Below, in pieces: positions 8,569-17,230 of a stretch of DNA of 39,017 nucleotides. Source of the DNA: Cyanobacteria bacterium OH_CBB_238 (GTDB lineage Bacteria > Cyanobacteriota > Vampirovibrionia > Gastranaerophilales > Gastranaerophilaceae); assembly GCA_023409995.1 (NCBI GenBank), contig JAEYQN010000084.1:1-39017 (forward strand), in the 5' to 3' direction. The notes beneath the pieces are model-generated. The model ran no database searches. It was given only the letters and a program-made list of their open reading frames with translations, and was not told the origin of the DNA. The translations under genes were made by a program, and so were the position numbers. Positions within the stretch are counted from its first letter, which is position 1; each line of letters begins with the position of its first letter.

Positions 8569-9647
8569 CGTTTAGATCCACCGCCCTTATTTTTATTATA
8601 TACATAAGCAAGCACTTCGGCCACTGCAATATATAGGTCTGCTGGTATTATACCATCTACAGGCACAAGTTTGTATAAAGAACGAGCCAATGGCTTATTT
8701 TCTACTATCGGCACATTATTGCTTTGGGCTATTTCTCTGATTTTAAAAGCCATATAATCCACGCCTTTCGCAACAACAACAGGAGCTGAAAATCTCATCC
8801 TATCATACCAAATTGCAACAGCATAATGTGTTGGATTTGTTACAACAACATCCGCCTTAGGAACTGAGCTTAACATTTTTTGAGAAACTAATTTCATCTG
8901 AGCTGCTTTTATTTTAGCTTTAATATGAGGATCTCCCTCTATATTTTTCCACTCATCTTTTATTTCTTGCTTAGACATTTTAATAGATTTTTCAAACATA
9001 TAATCTTGGTACTTTTTATCAATCAAGCCGATAATAAGCATAACCACGCACATATTAATAAGCATTTGAACAAGTATACTTCCTAAAACCATAAAAGCTG
9101 TTGGAATATCGACTCCAACAAGAGCAAAAAGTTCATCTTTTCGTGAATTTATAACTGAATATCCGCAACTTCCGACTACAATTATTTTCAATATATTTTT
9201 CGTCAACTCAACAAGATTTTTAGGATCAAAAGGATTAAATAGTTTTTTTAAACCAGCCAAAATTGAAGAAGGGCTTAATTTGGTAGCATTTGGTTTAAGA
9301 CGTTCTGTGGCAAACAATGAGCCTACCTGAACTCTAACGACAATTGCCCCAAAAATCATCAAAGTAAAAAGAAAAGGAACTACAATTTTAGCTGTAGCAA
9401 TAGCATATGGAGCCAATAATGCTTCAAGATCACTTATTTCAATATTGTTAGGATTTAAATGAGTAAAAGTTTGATAGCATAATGACTTCAGCTCTTCAAT
9501 AATTCCCTTAGACATCGCAACCAAAAGCCCGACACCAACTGATAAAGTAAGTGCAGCATTTAGATCTTGGCTCTTTGATATATTTCCTTTTTTTCGTTGC
9601 TCGTCCCGCCTTTTGGGGGTGGCCTCTTCAGTCTTTTCCGAACTCAT
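8565..9647 (-). CDS. flhB: Flagellar export switch protein FlhB
   Basis: This 360-residue protein begins with the hallmark charged N-terminus (SSEKTEEATPKRRDEQRKKG), followed by four predicted TM helices between about residues 30 and 210. The cytoplasmic domain contains the autocleavage motif Asn-Pro-Thr-His at 271-274 (VVTNPTHYAVAIWYD). Cleavage between Asn and Pro switches export from rod/hook to filament substrates. The C-terminus (ENKPLARSLYK) matches the conserved end of the FlhB/SctU family. The ATG at 9647 is six bases after the fliR stop, and the gene overlaps flhA by four bases. The length and all signature residues are normal. Confidence 0.98.
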   Translation of the reverse strand: MSSEKTEEATPKRRDEQRKKGNISKSQDLNAALTLSVGVGLLVAMSKGIIEELKSLCYQTFTHLNPNNIEISDLEALLAPYAIATAKIVVPFLFTLMIFGAIVVRVQVGSLFATERLKPNATKLSPSSILAGLKKLFNPFDPKNLVELTKNILKIIVVGSCGYSVINSRKDELFALVGVDIPTAFMVLGSILVQMLINMCVVMLIIGLIDKKYQDYMFEKSIKMSKQEIKDEWKNIEGDPHIKAKIKAAQMKLVSQKMLSSVPKADVVVTNPTHYAVAIWYDRMRFSAPVVVAKGVDYMAFKIREIAQSNNVPIVENKPLARSLYKLVPVDGIIPADLYIAVAEVLAYVYNKNKGGGSKR

Positions 9648-9653
9648 CTATCC

Positions 9654-10433
9654 TCACATAAACATCTTAAATATTGTAACCATATGCGATTGAAGCAAAT
9701 TTGCTATATAATCTGCCATCGGCGATAAAAACATTAACATAAGTATCAATCCTATATAAATTTTAATAGGAATAGCTACCATGAATAAATTCATTTGTGG
9801 AATCATTTTAGCCAGAACACCAAGCAAAACCTCCAACACGAATAAAACACAAAATATTGGCATAACAACCGAAATAGAGATAGCAAACATATCTGAAGAC
9901 AATTTAAGAAGCTGTTGAACCAATACAGGAGAGAAAGTTAATTCTATACCAGGTGGGATTTTTTGGAAACTTTGAAAAATAGCTGCAAATAGCCACTGAT
10001 AAGCTCCCATAGAAATAAACAACATGGTTGTTAAAAGCATATATAACTCTCCTACAACAGGAACATTCGATTGAGTTGCCGGATCCAAAACGCTACTCAT
10101 TGCCAAACCTACCTGTTGAGAAAGCAATTGACCGCCCATTTGTATACCTACAAATACAAAATTTGCCATAAAGCCAATAAAAAAACCAATTGAAAATTCT
10201 TTAAACAAAACCAAAGACATACCAAGCATATCTGTTGGAACAACAAAATTAGACCCCGCACTAACAACAGGAAACATTATAAAAGCAACAGAAGCTACAA
10301 GCCAAGCTTTTACCTGAATAGGAATAGGATAGGTAGAAAACAAAGGAGCAGAAGAGATCATTCCACTTAATCTTGTTAAAATTATTATAAATCCAACAAT
10401 ATTTTTAGGTGATAGAAGATCTAAAAGTTCCAT
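9654..10433 (-). CDS. fliR: Flagellar export gate protein FliR
   Basis: This 259-residue, highly hydrophobic protein has about six TM segments. It contains FliR-family stretches such as RLSGMISSAPLFSTYPIPIQVKAWL near the N-terminus, and QMGGQLLSQQVGLAMSSVLDP and PIFCVLFVLEVLLGVLAKMIPQMNLFMVAIPIKI further on. FliR, FliP and FliQ assemble the helical export-gate core in the middle of the basal body. The length is usual for the family. It lies between fliQ (14 bases upstream) and flhB in the export-gate operon. Confidence 0.97.
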   Translation of the reverse strand: MELLDLLSPKNIVGFIIILTRLSGMISSAPLFSTYPIPIQVKAWLVASVAFIMFPVVSAGSNFVVPTDMLGMSLVLFKEFSIGFFIGFMANFVFVGIQMGGQLLSQQVGLAMSSVLDPATQSNVPVVGELYMLLTTMLFISMGAYQWLFAAIFQSFQKIPPGIELTFSPVLVQQLLKLSSDMFAISISVVMPIFCVLFVLEVLLGVLAKMIPQMNLFMVAIPIKIYIGLILMLMFLSPMADYIANLLQSHMVTIFKMFM

Positions 10434-10447
10434 TAAAAAACTTTCTC

Positions 10448-10717
10448 CTATCTTATGTAAATCTGTATTTTAGAAAACCAGTCATTAACAGCTTCTGTAA
10501 ATAAGCTTAACATCCAAGGCATCAAAATTATTAGAGTCAAAATACCAGTAACGATTTTAGGCACAAACGTAAGAGTAGATTCTTGTATTTGTGTAACAGA
10601 TTGAAAAACACTTATAACTAAACCCACAACAACGCTTACCAGCAAAACAGGTGCAGCGAGCTGAAGAATTAATATTAAAACACTTTGCATTAAAGTTAAA
10701 AATTGTCCTTGATCCAT
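10448..10717 (-). CDS. fliQ: Flagellar export gate protein FliQ
   Basis: This 89-residue protein has two TM helices separated by a short loop, as in all FliQ/SctS proteins. The conserved VGLVISVFQSVTQIQESTLTFVPKI stretch lies in the middle. Several FliQ copies wrap around the FliP-FliR complex in the export gate. The ATG at 10717 lies 10 bases after the fliP stop. The size and gene order are typical. Confidence 0.97.
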   Translation of the reverse strand: MDQGQFLTLMQSVLILILQLAAPVLLVSVVVGLVISVFQSVTQIQESTLTFVPKIVTGILTLIILMPWMLSLFTEAVNDWFSKIQIYIR

Positions 10718-10727
10718 ATTTAATCCT

Positions 10728-11489
10728 CTATGTCACAAAACTCTCAAGCAACGACTTAGTAATCAGGTACCAACCATCAATCATTACAAATAGAACCAAT
10801 TTAAATGGAATTGCAACAGTTGTTGGAGGCAAAAATACCATACCCATTGAAACAAGAATACTTGCAACAATGATATCAATAACTAAGAACGGTAAAAAGA
10901 TAACAAATCCTATAGTAAAAGCAACTTTCAATTCACTAAGAACAAACGAAGGCAATATAATATAAGTGGGTACATCTTGCCAATTTTTTGGTTTTTGAAG
11001 CTTAGCCATTTTTAGAAACAAACCAATTTCTTTTTCTTCAGTATGAGCAATCATAAATTTTCTTATTGGCAAAGACGCTTTTTCTAAAGCTACTTGTTGA
11101 GTAATTTGGTTTTTTAAATATGGCTGAACTGCCTCATTATTAATTGTATTTATTGTTGGAGCCATCACAAAAAACGTAAGAATTATAGCCAAACCTGCCA
11201 AAACTTGGTTTGGCGGCAATGATGCCGTACCAAGAGCCTGCCTGGTGAGTGCCAGAACAATGATTATTCTTATAAATGCAGTCGTCATTATCAAAATGCT
11301 TGGCGCCAAGGTGAGCACTGTCAAAAGGATAAGAATTTGCACTCCTTGTGTAAACTCTTGAGGAGTATTCGCAGTACCTACACCCATACTAATAGTGGGA
11401 AATGCAACTGCCGCATTGGCAGCTACAGGAACTATTAAGCATACAACTATAGCCATAAGGAATTTTATATACTTCCTAAAAAGATTCAT
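10728..11489 (-). CDS. fliP: Flagellar export gate protein FliP
   Basis: This 253-residue protein has a cleavable signal peptide (basic MNLFRKYIK, hydrophobic core, likely cut after AANA), a known feature of FliP. The family signatures are present: LTVLTLAPSILIMTTAFIRIIIVLALTRQALG near the N-terminus, LPSFVLSELKVAFTIGFVIFLPFLVIDIIVASILVSMGM near the C-terminus, and PFKLVLFVMIDGWYL at the end. FliP forms the pentameric core of the export gate with FliQ and FliR. A strong ribosome-binding site (GAGGAGG) precedes the ATG. It is the first gene of the operon running down to flhA. The small fliO gene often found just upstream is not seen here. Confidence 0.98.
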   Translation of the reverse strand: MNLFRKYIKFLMAIVVCLIVPVAANAAVAFPTISMGVGTANTPQEFTQGVQILILLTVLTLAPSILIMTTAFIRIIIVLALTRQALGTASLPPNQVLAGLAIILTFFVMAPTINTINNEAVQPYLKNQITQQVALEKASLPIRKFMIAHTEEKEIGLFLKMAKLQKPKNWQDVPTYIILPSFVLSELKVAFTIGFVIFLPFLVIDIIVASILVSMGMVFLPPTTVAIPFKLVLFVMIDGWYLITKSLLESFVT

Positions 11490-11699
11490 TCCTATTTAAC
11501 CTCCTCACCCAGTCCAATATATAGCATTATGCCTTGCTATTGAATCGATAATGATTTTAGACAATCATTTTAAAAATTCTTTATAGATTATTTCAATTGA
11601 AATTTAGACATATTTACTCACTAATATCATAAGCCATCATATTTTTTTTTACGAATACTTTACTAAACTTCATGAAGAAAAATAAAGAAAATGTATTCG
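11490..11699. other. Intergenic region upstream of fliP
   Basis: About 210 bases without a gene separate the Maf-like gene from fliP. The stretch is AT-rich and should hold the promoter of the export-gate operon, but I cannot pick a convincing -35/-10 pair. A 7-base inverted repeat (cgaatac at 11652-11658 and gtattcg at 11693-11699) lies just past the Maf stop codon with a long loop. It is not a typical terminator. Confidence 0.4.
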
Positions 11700-13451
11700 C
11701 TAAGTTTTATTACGAGTAATTGCCAATAATTTCGGAACTACCGAGCAAACCTTTTGAAACAATTCAATCAAATAAGAATTAGACAAATCAGAATCTTTAT
11801 TTCTTAAATCCAGATATTCGAGAATTTCTGTTTGAAAAAATGAAAATAGGATCTGATTTTTTAAAATTTCATTTAAAATATTTAACAGTGGCTTTTCATC
11901 AAAGTTTTGCGCTTTGTTATTAAAAAGATTTTCTATTATTGATTTAAGGCTAAGCATTGATAAATTATAACTCTCGAATAGCTTGTTTTTTTCTAAATAT
12001 ATTTCCAGCCATCTCACTTTTGTATCAGCAAACAGCAAAACAATTTTTTCCGAAACGTCGCGCACATAAGAATTATCACAAAATTCTAAAAATTCGGTAA
12101 ATGAAATATATTCCATCCCCTCTATAAAAGCACCAAAATCACTAGCATTATATACACTGACTCCTTCAGGCTTGCTTGCTAAAATATATTCAAATTGTTT
12201 AATAAAAACAGAATAGTCTTTTCTAGTTTTTATAAGCTCACCCGTGATTGACTTCACTTTTGTTAGCTGCTTATTTTCACCACATGAAAAAACCATATCC
12301 TCTTTAAGCGCTGCATCAAGGTCAACCCCGTACAACTGATCTTCTTTTATGGCAAGATCAAACCCAACAAATAAAATATTTTTGAAACCCATCTCTAGGG
12401 CGCTATAATAACCAAGAGAAACTGCGGTTCCTGCTGTTGGCATAGGTTTGATTTCATTAGGATATAAATCAATCAAATCAGAATACAAAGAATCATTCTC
12501 CAAAAAATAAGCTATTTTGGAAGCAAATGGCATATGCATAAGACAAGGATCTGTCTTTGTAGTTGAAATGAGACTAATTTTGTTCAATATTTCATCAGAA
12601 ACATTAACCGTATTTGCAACATATTTGGCATCAGCAGCAAGTAAAAAATCAGGGAAAATAGAGTTTTTCACAAGAAATAAAAGCGCTTTATTTGCTGCAA
12701 ATATAACAAATTTATCTCTGTTGTTTTTAATTAGTTCTATATTTGACCTTAACGAAGGTCCAGCCGCGAGAATTAAAGCAATTTTATCTTCAAATATCCC
12801 TTTAAAAAAAGTTAATGAGCGCATTTTGTCAAAAGAAAGAGAGTTAATTAGGGTATTTTCTACCCAACACTTTGATAACTTTTTAGTAGTAGAAATATCA
12901 GCTCTTTTTGCCTCACAAGAATCTAAAATTTTTCCCACAAAAAGCGAAAGCTCTTCTTTTTTGAAGGAGGCATAAAGCGGATAATATAAAACATCAATTT
13001 TATCATTAATCAAATAATGATTTAATAAAAAATCAATCAATTCAGACTCTTGAGCAAATAAAAAAACCTTAGGGTCTAATATCTGATCTGAGAAATCAAC
13101 ATATTCTAAAACAAAACGCCAGACAAACAAATTAGGCTCATAAATCAAGTTTTTAGCTAATGTACTAACATAGCATCGTTTAAATAAATAACCTAAACCC
13201 AAGCCATAAATTACAATAAAATCATTATTAGAAAAATCACTTAAATTCCTAGATTGCAAAATCTTTTTTGCGAACTCTAAAGGATTTTGAGAATCTTCCA
13301 ACAAGACATCATCGTATGAAATTATCAAATCACCTGAATCAGACTTGTGGACACCTATATGACTTTGAGCCTCATCTAAAGAAATCTCTTCCAGTTGCCT
13401 TGCTAACTTCAGGTTTTTAATTTTTAAAGCATTAATATTTTTAGAAAACAT
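11700..13451 (-). CDS. Maf-like (DUF115) motility accessory glycosyltransferase
   Basis: This protein has 583 residues from the ATG at 13451. The central region (about 220-400) has the DUF115/MptE-like signature: ALILAAGPSLRSNIELIKNNRDKFVIFAANKAL, then PDFLLAADAK, then PTAGTAVSLGYYSALEMGFKNILFVGFDLA. Flagellar Maf proteins of this family transfer nonulosonic acids such as pseudaminic acid to flagellin. The flanking parts are lineage-specific. The frame stays open to an ATG at 13493, but that codon lies in the loop of the flgL terminator, so I chose the downstream ATG, although it has no clear ribosome-binding site. Flagellin and sugar-synthesis genes are not in the window. Location beside flgL supports the motility role; the sugar substrate is unknown. 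Confidence 0.85.
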   Translation of the reverse strand: MFSKNINALKIKNLKLARQLEEISLDEAQSHIGVHKSDSGDLIISYDDVLLEDSQNPLEFAKKILQSRNLSDFSNNDFIVIYGLGLGYLFKRCYVSTLAKNLIYEPNLFVWRFVLEYVDFSDQILDPKVFLFAQESELIDFLLNHYLINDKIDVLYYPLYASFKKEELSLFVGKILDSCEAKRADISTTKKLSKCWVENTLINSLSFDKMRSLTFFKGIFEDKIALILAAGPSLRSNIELIKNNRDKFVIFAANKALLFLVKNSIFPDFLLAADAKYVANTVNVSDEILNKISLISTTKTDPCLMHMPFASKIAYFLENDSLYSDLIDLYPNEIKPMPTAGTAVSLGYYSALEMGFKNILFVGFDLAIKEDQLYGVDLDAALKEDMVFSCGENKQLTKVKSITGELIKTRKDYSVFIKQFEYILASKPEGVSVYNASDFGAFIEGMEYISFTEFLEFCDNSYVRDVSEKIVLLFADTKVRWLEIYLEKNKLFESYNLSMLSLKSIIENLFNNKAQNFDEKPLLNILNEILKNQILFSFFQTEILEYLDLRNKDSDLSNSYLIELFQKVCSVVPKLLAITRNKT

Positions 13452-13478
13452 AATAAATTTTATACATAAAATTAAAGT

Positions 13479-13501
13479 AAAAAAAAGAGGCATTGCCTCT
13501 T
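13479..13501 (-). terminator. Intrinsic terminator after flgL
   Basis: On the minus strand a perfect 7-bp stem (AAGAGGC / GCCTCTT, 3-base loop) is followed by eight T residues. It lies 20 bases past the flgL stop and so ends the flgF-to-flgL transcript. It separates that operon from the Maf-like gene. Confidence 0.88.
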
Positions 13502-13520
13502 AAAATGGTAAGTTTAACTT

Positions 13521-14468
13521 TTACATATAATCTAACAAGGATAAATTCATTGTTTGATTAATTGCCTTCAGAGAAGCCTGATAAGCATATGTCTGAGTGC
13601 TCAATTTAGTTGCGGCTTCAACAATATCCAGATCCTCCAAATTAGACTTTTGTTCCTTCAAGGATAGAGTCAAGTCTGACAAATATGAGGTGGTCATATC
13701 CAGCCTGCTGGCACTTGCCGCAGCATAGCGAGTATTTGCATTACTTATATCATCAATACCCTGTTTTAAGGGAGATAGTTGTGAAGCTATTGCATCATAA
13801 TCAGGGGGTGTTGTTCCCAAAAGATCACTCAATGCACCCAGAGTGCCAAAAATCCCACTACCCGTCGGGTTGTCAGGATCTGTAGTCGCATCATAGTTTC
13901 CAAATATATCACCACCATTAATATTTAAAGAAACATATACTCCATCCATAATTTCAATAGATCTAGTAGCTTCGTCAGTGGAAGAATTAGAACCGTTATA
14001 AACAATAGAACCATCACTACCCATCGTATATGCGGGTTGACCTGTGTTATTTCCCGAAAATATGTATTGTCCATTATACTGAGTATTAGAAAAATCTATT
14101 ATTGAAGCCGTTATTTGACCAATTTCTTCTTTTATTGCTGACAAATTGCTACCAGAGTATGTTTGGTTAGATGCTTGAACGGTTAACTCATAAACTCTTT
14201 GTAATTGGTCTGTAACTGATGATAAAGCACCTTCCATTGTGCTGATCTGTTCTTGAGCCGTGGATATATTAGTATTGTACACTCCAATTTTATCTAGTTG
14301 TGAATTTATTGTTAATATTTTAGATGTTGATATAGCATTATCCGAAGGTTTATTAATTTCTTTCTGCGACGAAATTTTTGTCTGTAAATCAGAAAGGTTC
14401 GACAACAAACCATTCAGTTTGCTAACACTACCTGAATTCAAACTTAAATTAGTTATTCTTACTGACAT
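13521..14468 (-). CDS. flgL: Flagellar hook-filament junction protein FlgL (HAP3)
   Basis: This 315-residue flagellin-like protein has the conserved N-terminal helix (RITNLSLNSGSVSKLNGLLSNLSDLQTKISSQKEINKPSDN) and a matching C-terminal helix ending in KAINQTMNLSLLDYM. The middle region (about 150-250) is variable and Gly/Asn/Thr-rich. FlgL is exported through the flagellar channel and joins FlgK to the filament. The length fits FlgL, and its position directly after flgK (12 bases) separates it from true flagellin. The gene ends the operon, with a terminator just downstream. Confidence 0.95.
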   Translation of the reverse strand: MSVRITNLSLNSGSVSKLNGLLSNLSDLQTKISSQKEINKPSDNAISTSKILTINSQLDKIGVYNTNISTAQEQISTMEGALSSVTDQLQRVYELTVQASNQTYSGSNLSAIKEEIGQITASIIDFSNTQYNGQYIFSGNNTGQPAYTMGSDGSIVYNGSNSSTDEATRSIEIMDGVYVSLNINGGDIFGNYDATTDPDNPTGSGIFGTLGALSDLLGTTPPDYDAIASQLSPLKQGIDDISNANTRYAAASASRLDMTTSYLSDLTLSLKEQKSNLEDLDIVEAATKLSTQTYAYQASLKAINQTMNLSLLDYM

Positions 14469-14480
14469 ATTTTAACCTTA

Positions 14481-16031
14481 TTACCTTCCTAAATTCACAA
14501 GCTCATCCATTATCTCGGATGTAGTAGTAAAAATTCTTGATGCTGCTTGAAATGCACGCTGATATTTAGTCAAATCAACCAACTCTTCATTCAAATTGAC
14601 TCCTATAGCAGATTGCCTGGCACTACCAGCAGCATCATACAATGATGCCTGAGAAGATTGATTAAATGCTATTGTTTCAATTGAAGAACCTATTCCTGAA
14701 ACCATATTAGTCAGAAATGATTCAGGAGACATATTATTCAAAGAAGTCGTAGACTTCGAGTAAACAGAAGACATTAATTTCACATTCTGCGCATTACCAA
14801 CAGAACTTGAATCCCAAGTTCCACTTGTATCAACTCTAGCTGTGGCAATCTTCCAATAATTAGATGAAATATCCGCTGAAACTTTTATGTTAGCTGCAGT
14901 TATAGTACCAGAAGCATCGCTTGTTTCAAACATCTCTGGCAAGCCACCATCGGCTGAATAATCAGACAAAAAAGCCTTCCCATCAGCATCGTGATCGATA
15001 GCCATCGCCTGATTAGTTCCATCATCATAAGTTTGTACAGCATTAACTGCTGTAGCAAAAGTATTTGCCAAATTATTAAGGTCATCCAGAACACTTTGAT
15101 AAGAAAAATCAGATGTTCCACTACCCATCTCCAAATACGCACCCAGCATTCCACTATCTATTGCAGAGTTTACGTTTTTATTAATCAAATTTCCTTCGCT
15201 ATCAAATAACTGAACAACTGTAGGTGTATCATCTGTACCCATAGTTACGTCAAATGAATTTGCATGCGTTCCTTGAACCAGAGTGACACCATTCATTGTT
15301 AAGGTCACAGAGCTATTTGCAGTTTCAGTAACCTGGACAGGAATGTACTCTGAAATATCATCCAGCAACGCATCTCTTTGGTCTAACAAATCGTTTGACA
15401 CAGTACCATTTGATGTTGCCTGGATAATTTTAGAATTTATTCCAGCTAACTGTTCTAATTTACTATTAACCTCGGTTAACCCCGTGTACAAAAGACTCTG
15501 TCTAATACTCGAACTATCAGAAGTATTGCCAACCAAATCTGTTCTCGCATTGGTCAATGTAGTAGCAGCCTGATTAAATTGGGTACAAAGAATTTGGGCT
15601 TTTTGCAAAAAATTTGTTCGATATGTTTCATTTTTGGGGTCTGAATTCAACGTTTCGCAGGCAGAAACGAAATCGGTCATTGCATCTTGCAATCCACCAC
15701 CACTCAATTCACCGGTAAAAACAGTTTCTATTTTAGATGCCTGAGTAGCAAGCTCATTATAATAACTATAATCAGAAGACTGGGACCTATACTCATTATC
15801 CAAATACGCTTGCCTATAGCGAGCAATTGAGCCTATCTGAGCACCAGCAGTTGCTTGGGTAGTTGTGTATTTCCCATTTACAGTGATTGTCCCCCCGGAC
15901 ACCATTTCCACCCTCTGTTTGGAATAATTTTCATTATCCATATTTGTAATATTGCTGCTAACAATATTCAATGCAACTTGATTTAATGCTAATGCCTGTT
16001 TTGCAATATTTAAACTTGTAAATAACGTCAT
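14481..16031 (-). CDS. flgK: Flagellar hook-associated protein FlgK (HAP1)
   Basis: This protein has 516 residues from the ATG at 16031, which has a GGGAG ribosome-binding site. A frame open to 16127 would add 32 residues inside flgN that do not match FlgK. The N-terminus (LFTSLNIAKQALALNQVALNIVSSNITNMDNENYSKQRVEM) is the conserved rod/hook/HAP helix. The C-terminus (VNLNEELVDLTKYQRAFQAASRIFTTTSEIMDELVNLG) is its coiled-coil partner. FlgK caps the hook and joins it to FlgL. It follows flgN, its likely chaperone gene, and precedes flgL. Confidence 0.97.
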   Translation of the reverse strand: MTLFTSLNIAKQALALNQVALNIVSSNITNMDNENYSKQRVEMVSGGTITVNGKYTTTQATAGAQIGSIARYRQAYLDNEYRSQSSDYSYYNELATQASKIETVFTGELSGGGLQDAMTDFVSACETLNSDPKNETYRTNFLQKAQILCTQFNQAATTLTNARTDLVGNTSDSSSIRQSLLYTGLTEVNSKLEQLAGINSKIIQATSNGTVSNDLLDQRDALLDDISEYIPVQVTETANSSVTLTMNGVTLVQGTHANSFDVTMGTDDTPTVVQLFDSEGNLINKNVNSAIDSGMLGAYLEMGSGTSDFSYQSVLDDLNNLANTFATAVNAVQTYDDGTNQAMAIDHDADGKAFLSDYSADGGLPEMFETSDASGTITAANIKVSADISSNYWKIATARVDTSGTWDSSSVGNAQNVKLMSSVYSKSTTSLNNMSPESFLTNMVSGIGSSIETIAFNQSSQASLYDAAGSARQSAIGVNLNEELVDLTKYQRAFQAASRIFTTTSEIMDELVNLGR

Positions 16032-16053
16032 TATTACTACTCCCGCTTCACGC

Positions 16054-16551
16054 TTATGCTTCTTCACTAACTGAAGATAACTCCAGCGATTCTTGCCCAA
16101 GCACCTTACCCTTAGAATCATATTCACTGGTAGGTATGCTAATATTATTTAAAATAATTTGAAGTGATTTATTAGCCAACTTTATCCCAAATTTTGTTAA
16201 TTCTAGATTTGTATAATCTAGATTCTGTAAATTATTTATACTTATATTTAATTCTTCCTTAAGGGTATTGAATCTATTGGCCTGATCTTGATCATAATTT
16301 TTGCACTCTTGTATAACAGCAGAAAGAGATACATCTTTTTTGAAAACTGTTTTAAAAATTTCTGCTCGTTCGTGAATGTAAGGTTTAATACTATTAGCAA
16401 CTTTAAGAATTTGCTCATCAACAACAGACAAATTATCTACGTCTCTCGCCAAGAGTACCTTTTTCTTTTCCTCATATAAATTCTCCAATTCCTTATACAA
16501 AATAATTGAATCATTCACATTTTTTTCTAACTGATCAAAGTATTGCTTCAT
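16054..16551 (-). CDS. flgN: FlgN-family export chaperone
   Basis: This 165-residue, mostly alpha-helical protein has heptad-like stretches at about 3-45 (NVNDSIILYKELENLYEEKKKVLLARD) and 75-150. It fits FlgN: an N-terminal helical bundle, then a C-terminal helix (LTKFGIKLANKSLQIILNNI) that would hold the hook-associated cargo. FlgN proteins bind FlgK and FlgL in the cytoplasm and deliver them to FlhA. The direct position upstream of flgK supports the call, since sequence conservation in this family is low. The ATG at 16551 follows a purine-rich stretch. Confidence 0.8.
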   Translation of the reverse strand: MKQYFDQLEKNVNDSIILYKELENLYEEKKKVLLARDVDNLSVVDEQILKVANSIKPYIHERAEIFKTVFKKDVSLSAVIQECKNYDQDQANRFNTLKEELNISINNLQNLDYTNLELTKFGIKLANKSLQIILNNISIPTSEYDSKGKVLGQESLELSSVSEEA

Positions 16552-16590
16552 ACTAACCTCAACATTCCTCGTTATTCAGTTTCCAAGCCT

Positions 16591-16869
16591 TTATACAACC
16601 CAATCAGACAAGACGCTTCTGCCGTACACTAATCCATACTTTATATCATCTTCTGACAAGTTTGTCTCTCCTACCATTGATGCATATTTTTTAATATCTT
16701 CGACATCTACCGCCTTCATTAACCCCAAAGAATCATTAACTTGAGTACCTTCTGAAACCTGTGGCCCAAAAGATTCTTCCTCTTTAGGAGCAGCATTTGC
16801 CGCCTTAAATGCATTTGCCGCATTTAACAACCTAACTGAATTTATTCCTGACGATATACTATTTACCAT
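16591..16869 (-). CDS. Unknown 92-residue protein in the flgM position
   Basis: This small protein lies between the FlgJ rod-domain gene (6 bases upstream) and flgN (39 bases downstream). In many bacteria this slot holds flgM, the anti-sigma-28 factor. The N-terminus (MVNSISSGINSVRLLNAANAFKAANAA) is Ser/Asn/Ala-rich and resembles the unstructured export signals of flagellar substrates. The C-terminal half (about 52-92) looks helical and ends in DDIKYGLVYGRSVLSDWVV. I cannot see the recognisable FlgM core, so I leave it unnamed. It may be a divergent FlgM, a small secreted structural protein, or a lineage-specific factor. Confidence 0.7.
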   Translation of the reverse strand: MVNSISSGINSVRLLNAANAFKAANAAPKEEESFGPQVSEGTQVNDSLGLMKAVDVEDIKKYASMVGETNLSEDDIKYGLVYGRSVLSDWVV

Positions 16870-16875
16870 ATTTCC

Positions 16876-17220
16876 CTATTCCCCAATGCTCTTTTCCATT
16901 TGTTTATAAATTTGAGATGCAAATCCTAAAGATGTTTTAGGATTTTTAGCAATTTCTCTACCCATTTCATCAAAGATAAAAGACTTAAATGTCTTCATAT
17001 ACTCACCCTCACCACCAAACACACCGTCTTCGTCATGCTCAACCGTTTGATCCATTTTAGACAATAATTGAGATGCAAAAATAGCCTCAAATTCAGAAGC
17101 AACTTTTCTCAATTGTTCTTTTGTATTGCCACTTCTTTTTATCTGATTAAAAATTTCAGCCTCTGGAGTTGAAGCCTGTGAAGCGAGTTGTGTATTTGCT
17201 GTGTTTACCGAATTTATCAA
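16876..17220 (-). CDS. flgJ: FlgJ-type rod-binding protein, rod domain only
   Basis: This 114-residue protein consists only of the N-terminal rod-binding domain of FlgJ. The key stretch is LRKVASEFEAIFASQLLSKMDQT, followed by GGEGEYMKTFKSFIFDEMGREIAKNPKTSLGFASQIYKQM. The domain caps the growing rod in the periplasm. The peptidoglycan-cutting domain fused to it in enteric bacteria is absent; a separate lytic transglycosylase is encoded at the start of the same operon. The start is a TTG at 17220, supported by an AAGGAT ribosome-binding site at good spacing. The next in-frame ATG would cut into the domain. It lies 10 bases after flgI. Confidence 0.93.
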   Translation of the reverse strand: MINSVNTANTQLASQASTPEAEIFNQIKRSGNTKEQLRKVASEFEAIFASQLLSKMDQTVEHDEDGVFGGEGEYMKTFKSFIFDEMGREIAKNPKTSLGFASQIYKQMEKSIGE

Positions 17221-17230
17221 CTTTTAATCC

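Noticed and set aside
11652..11699. Inverted repeat after the Maf-like gene as a terminator
   Set aside because: The loop is about 34 bases and no T-run follows on the minus strand.
13452..13493. ATG start for the Maf-like protein
   Set aside because: It sits in the loop of the flgL terminator and would encode its T-run as part of the protein.
16032..16127. 32-residue N-terminal extension of FlgK
   Set aside because: It overlaps the end of flgN and does not match the conserved FlgK start. The ATG at 16031 has a good ribosome-binding site.
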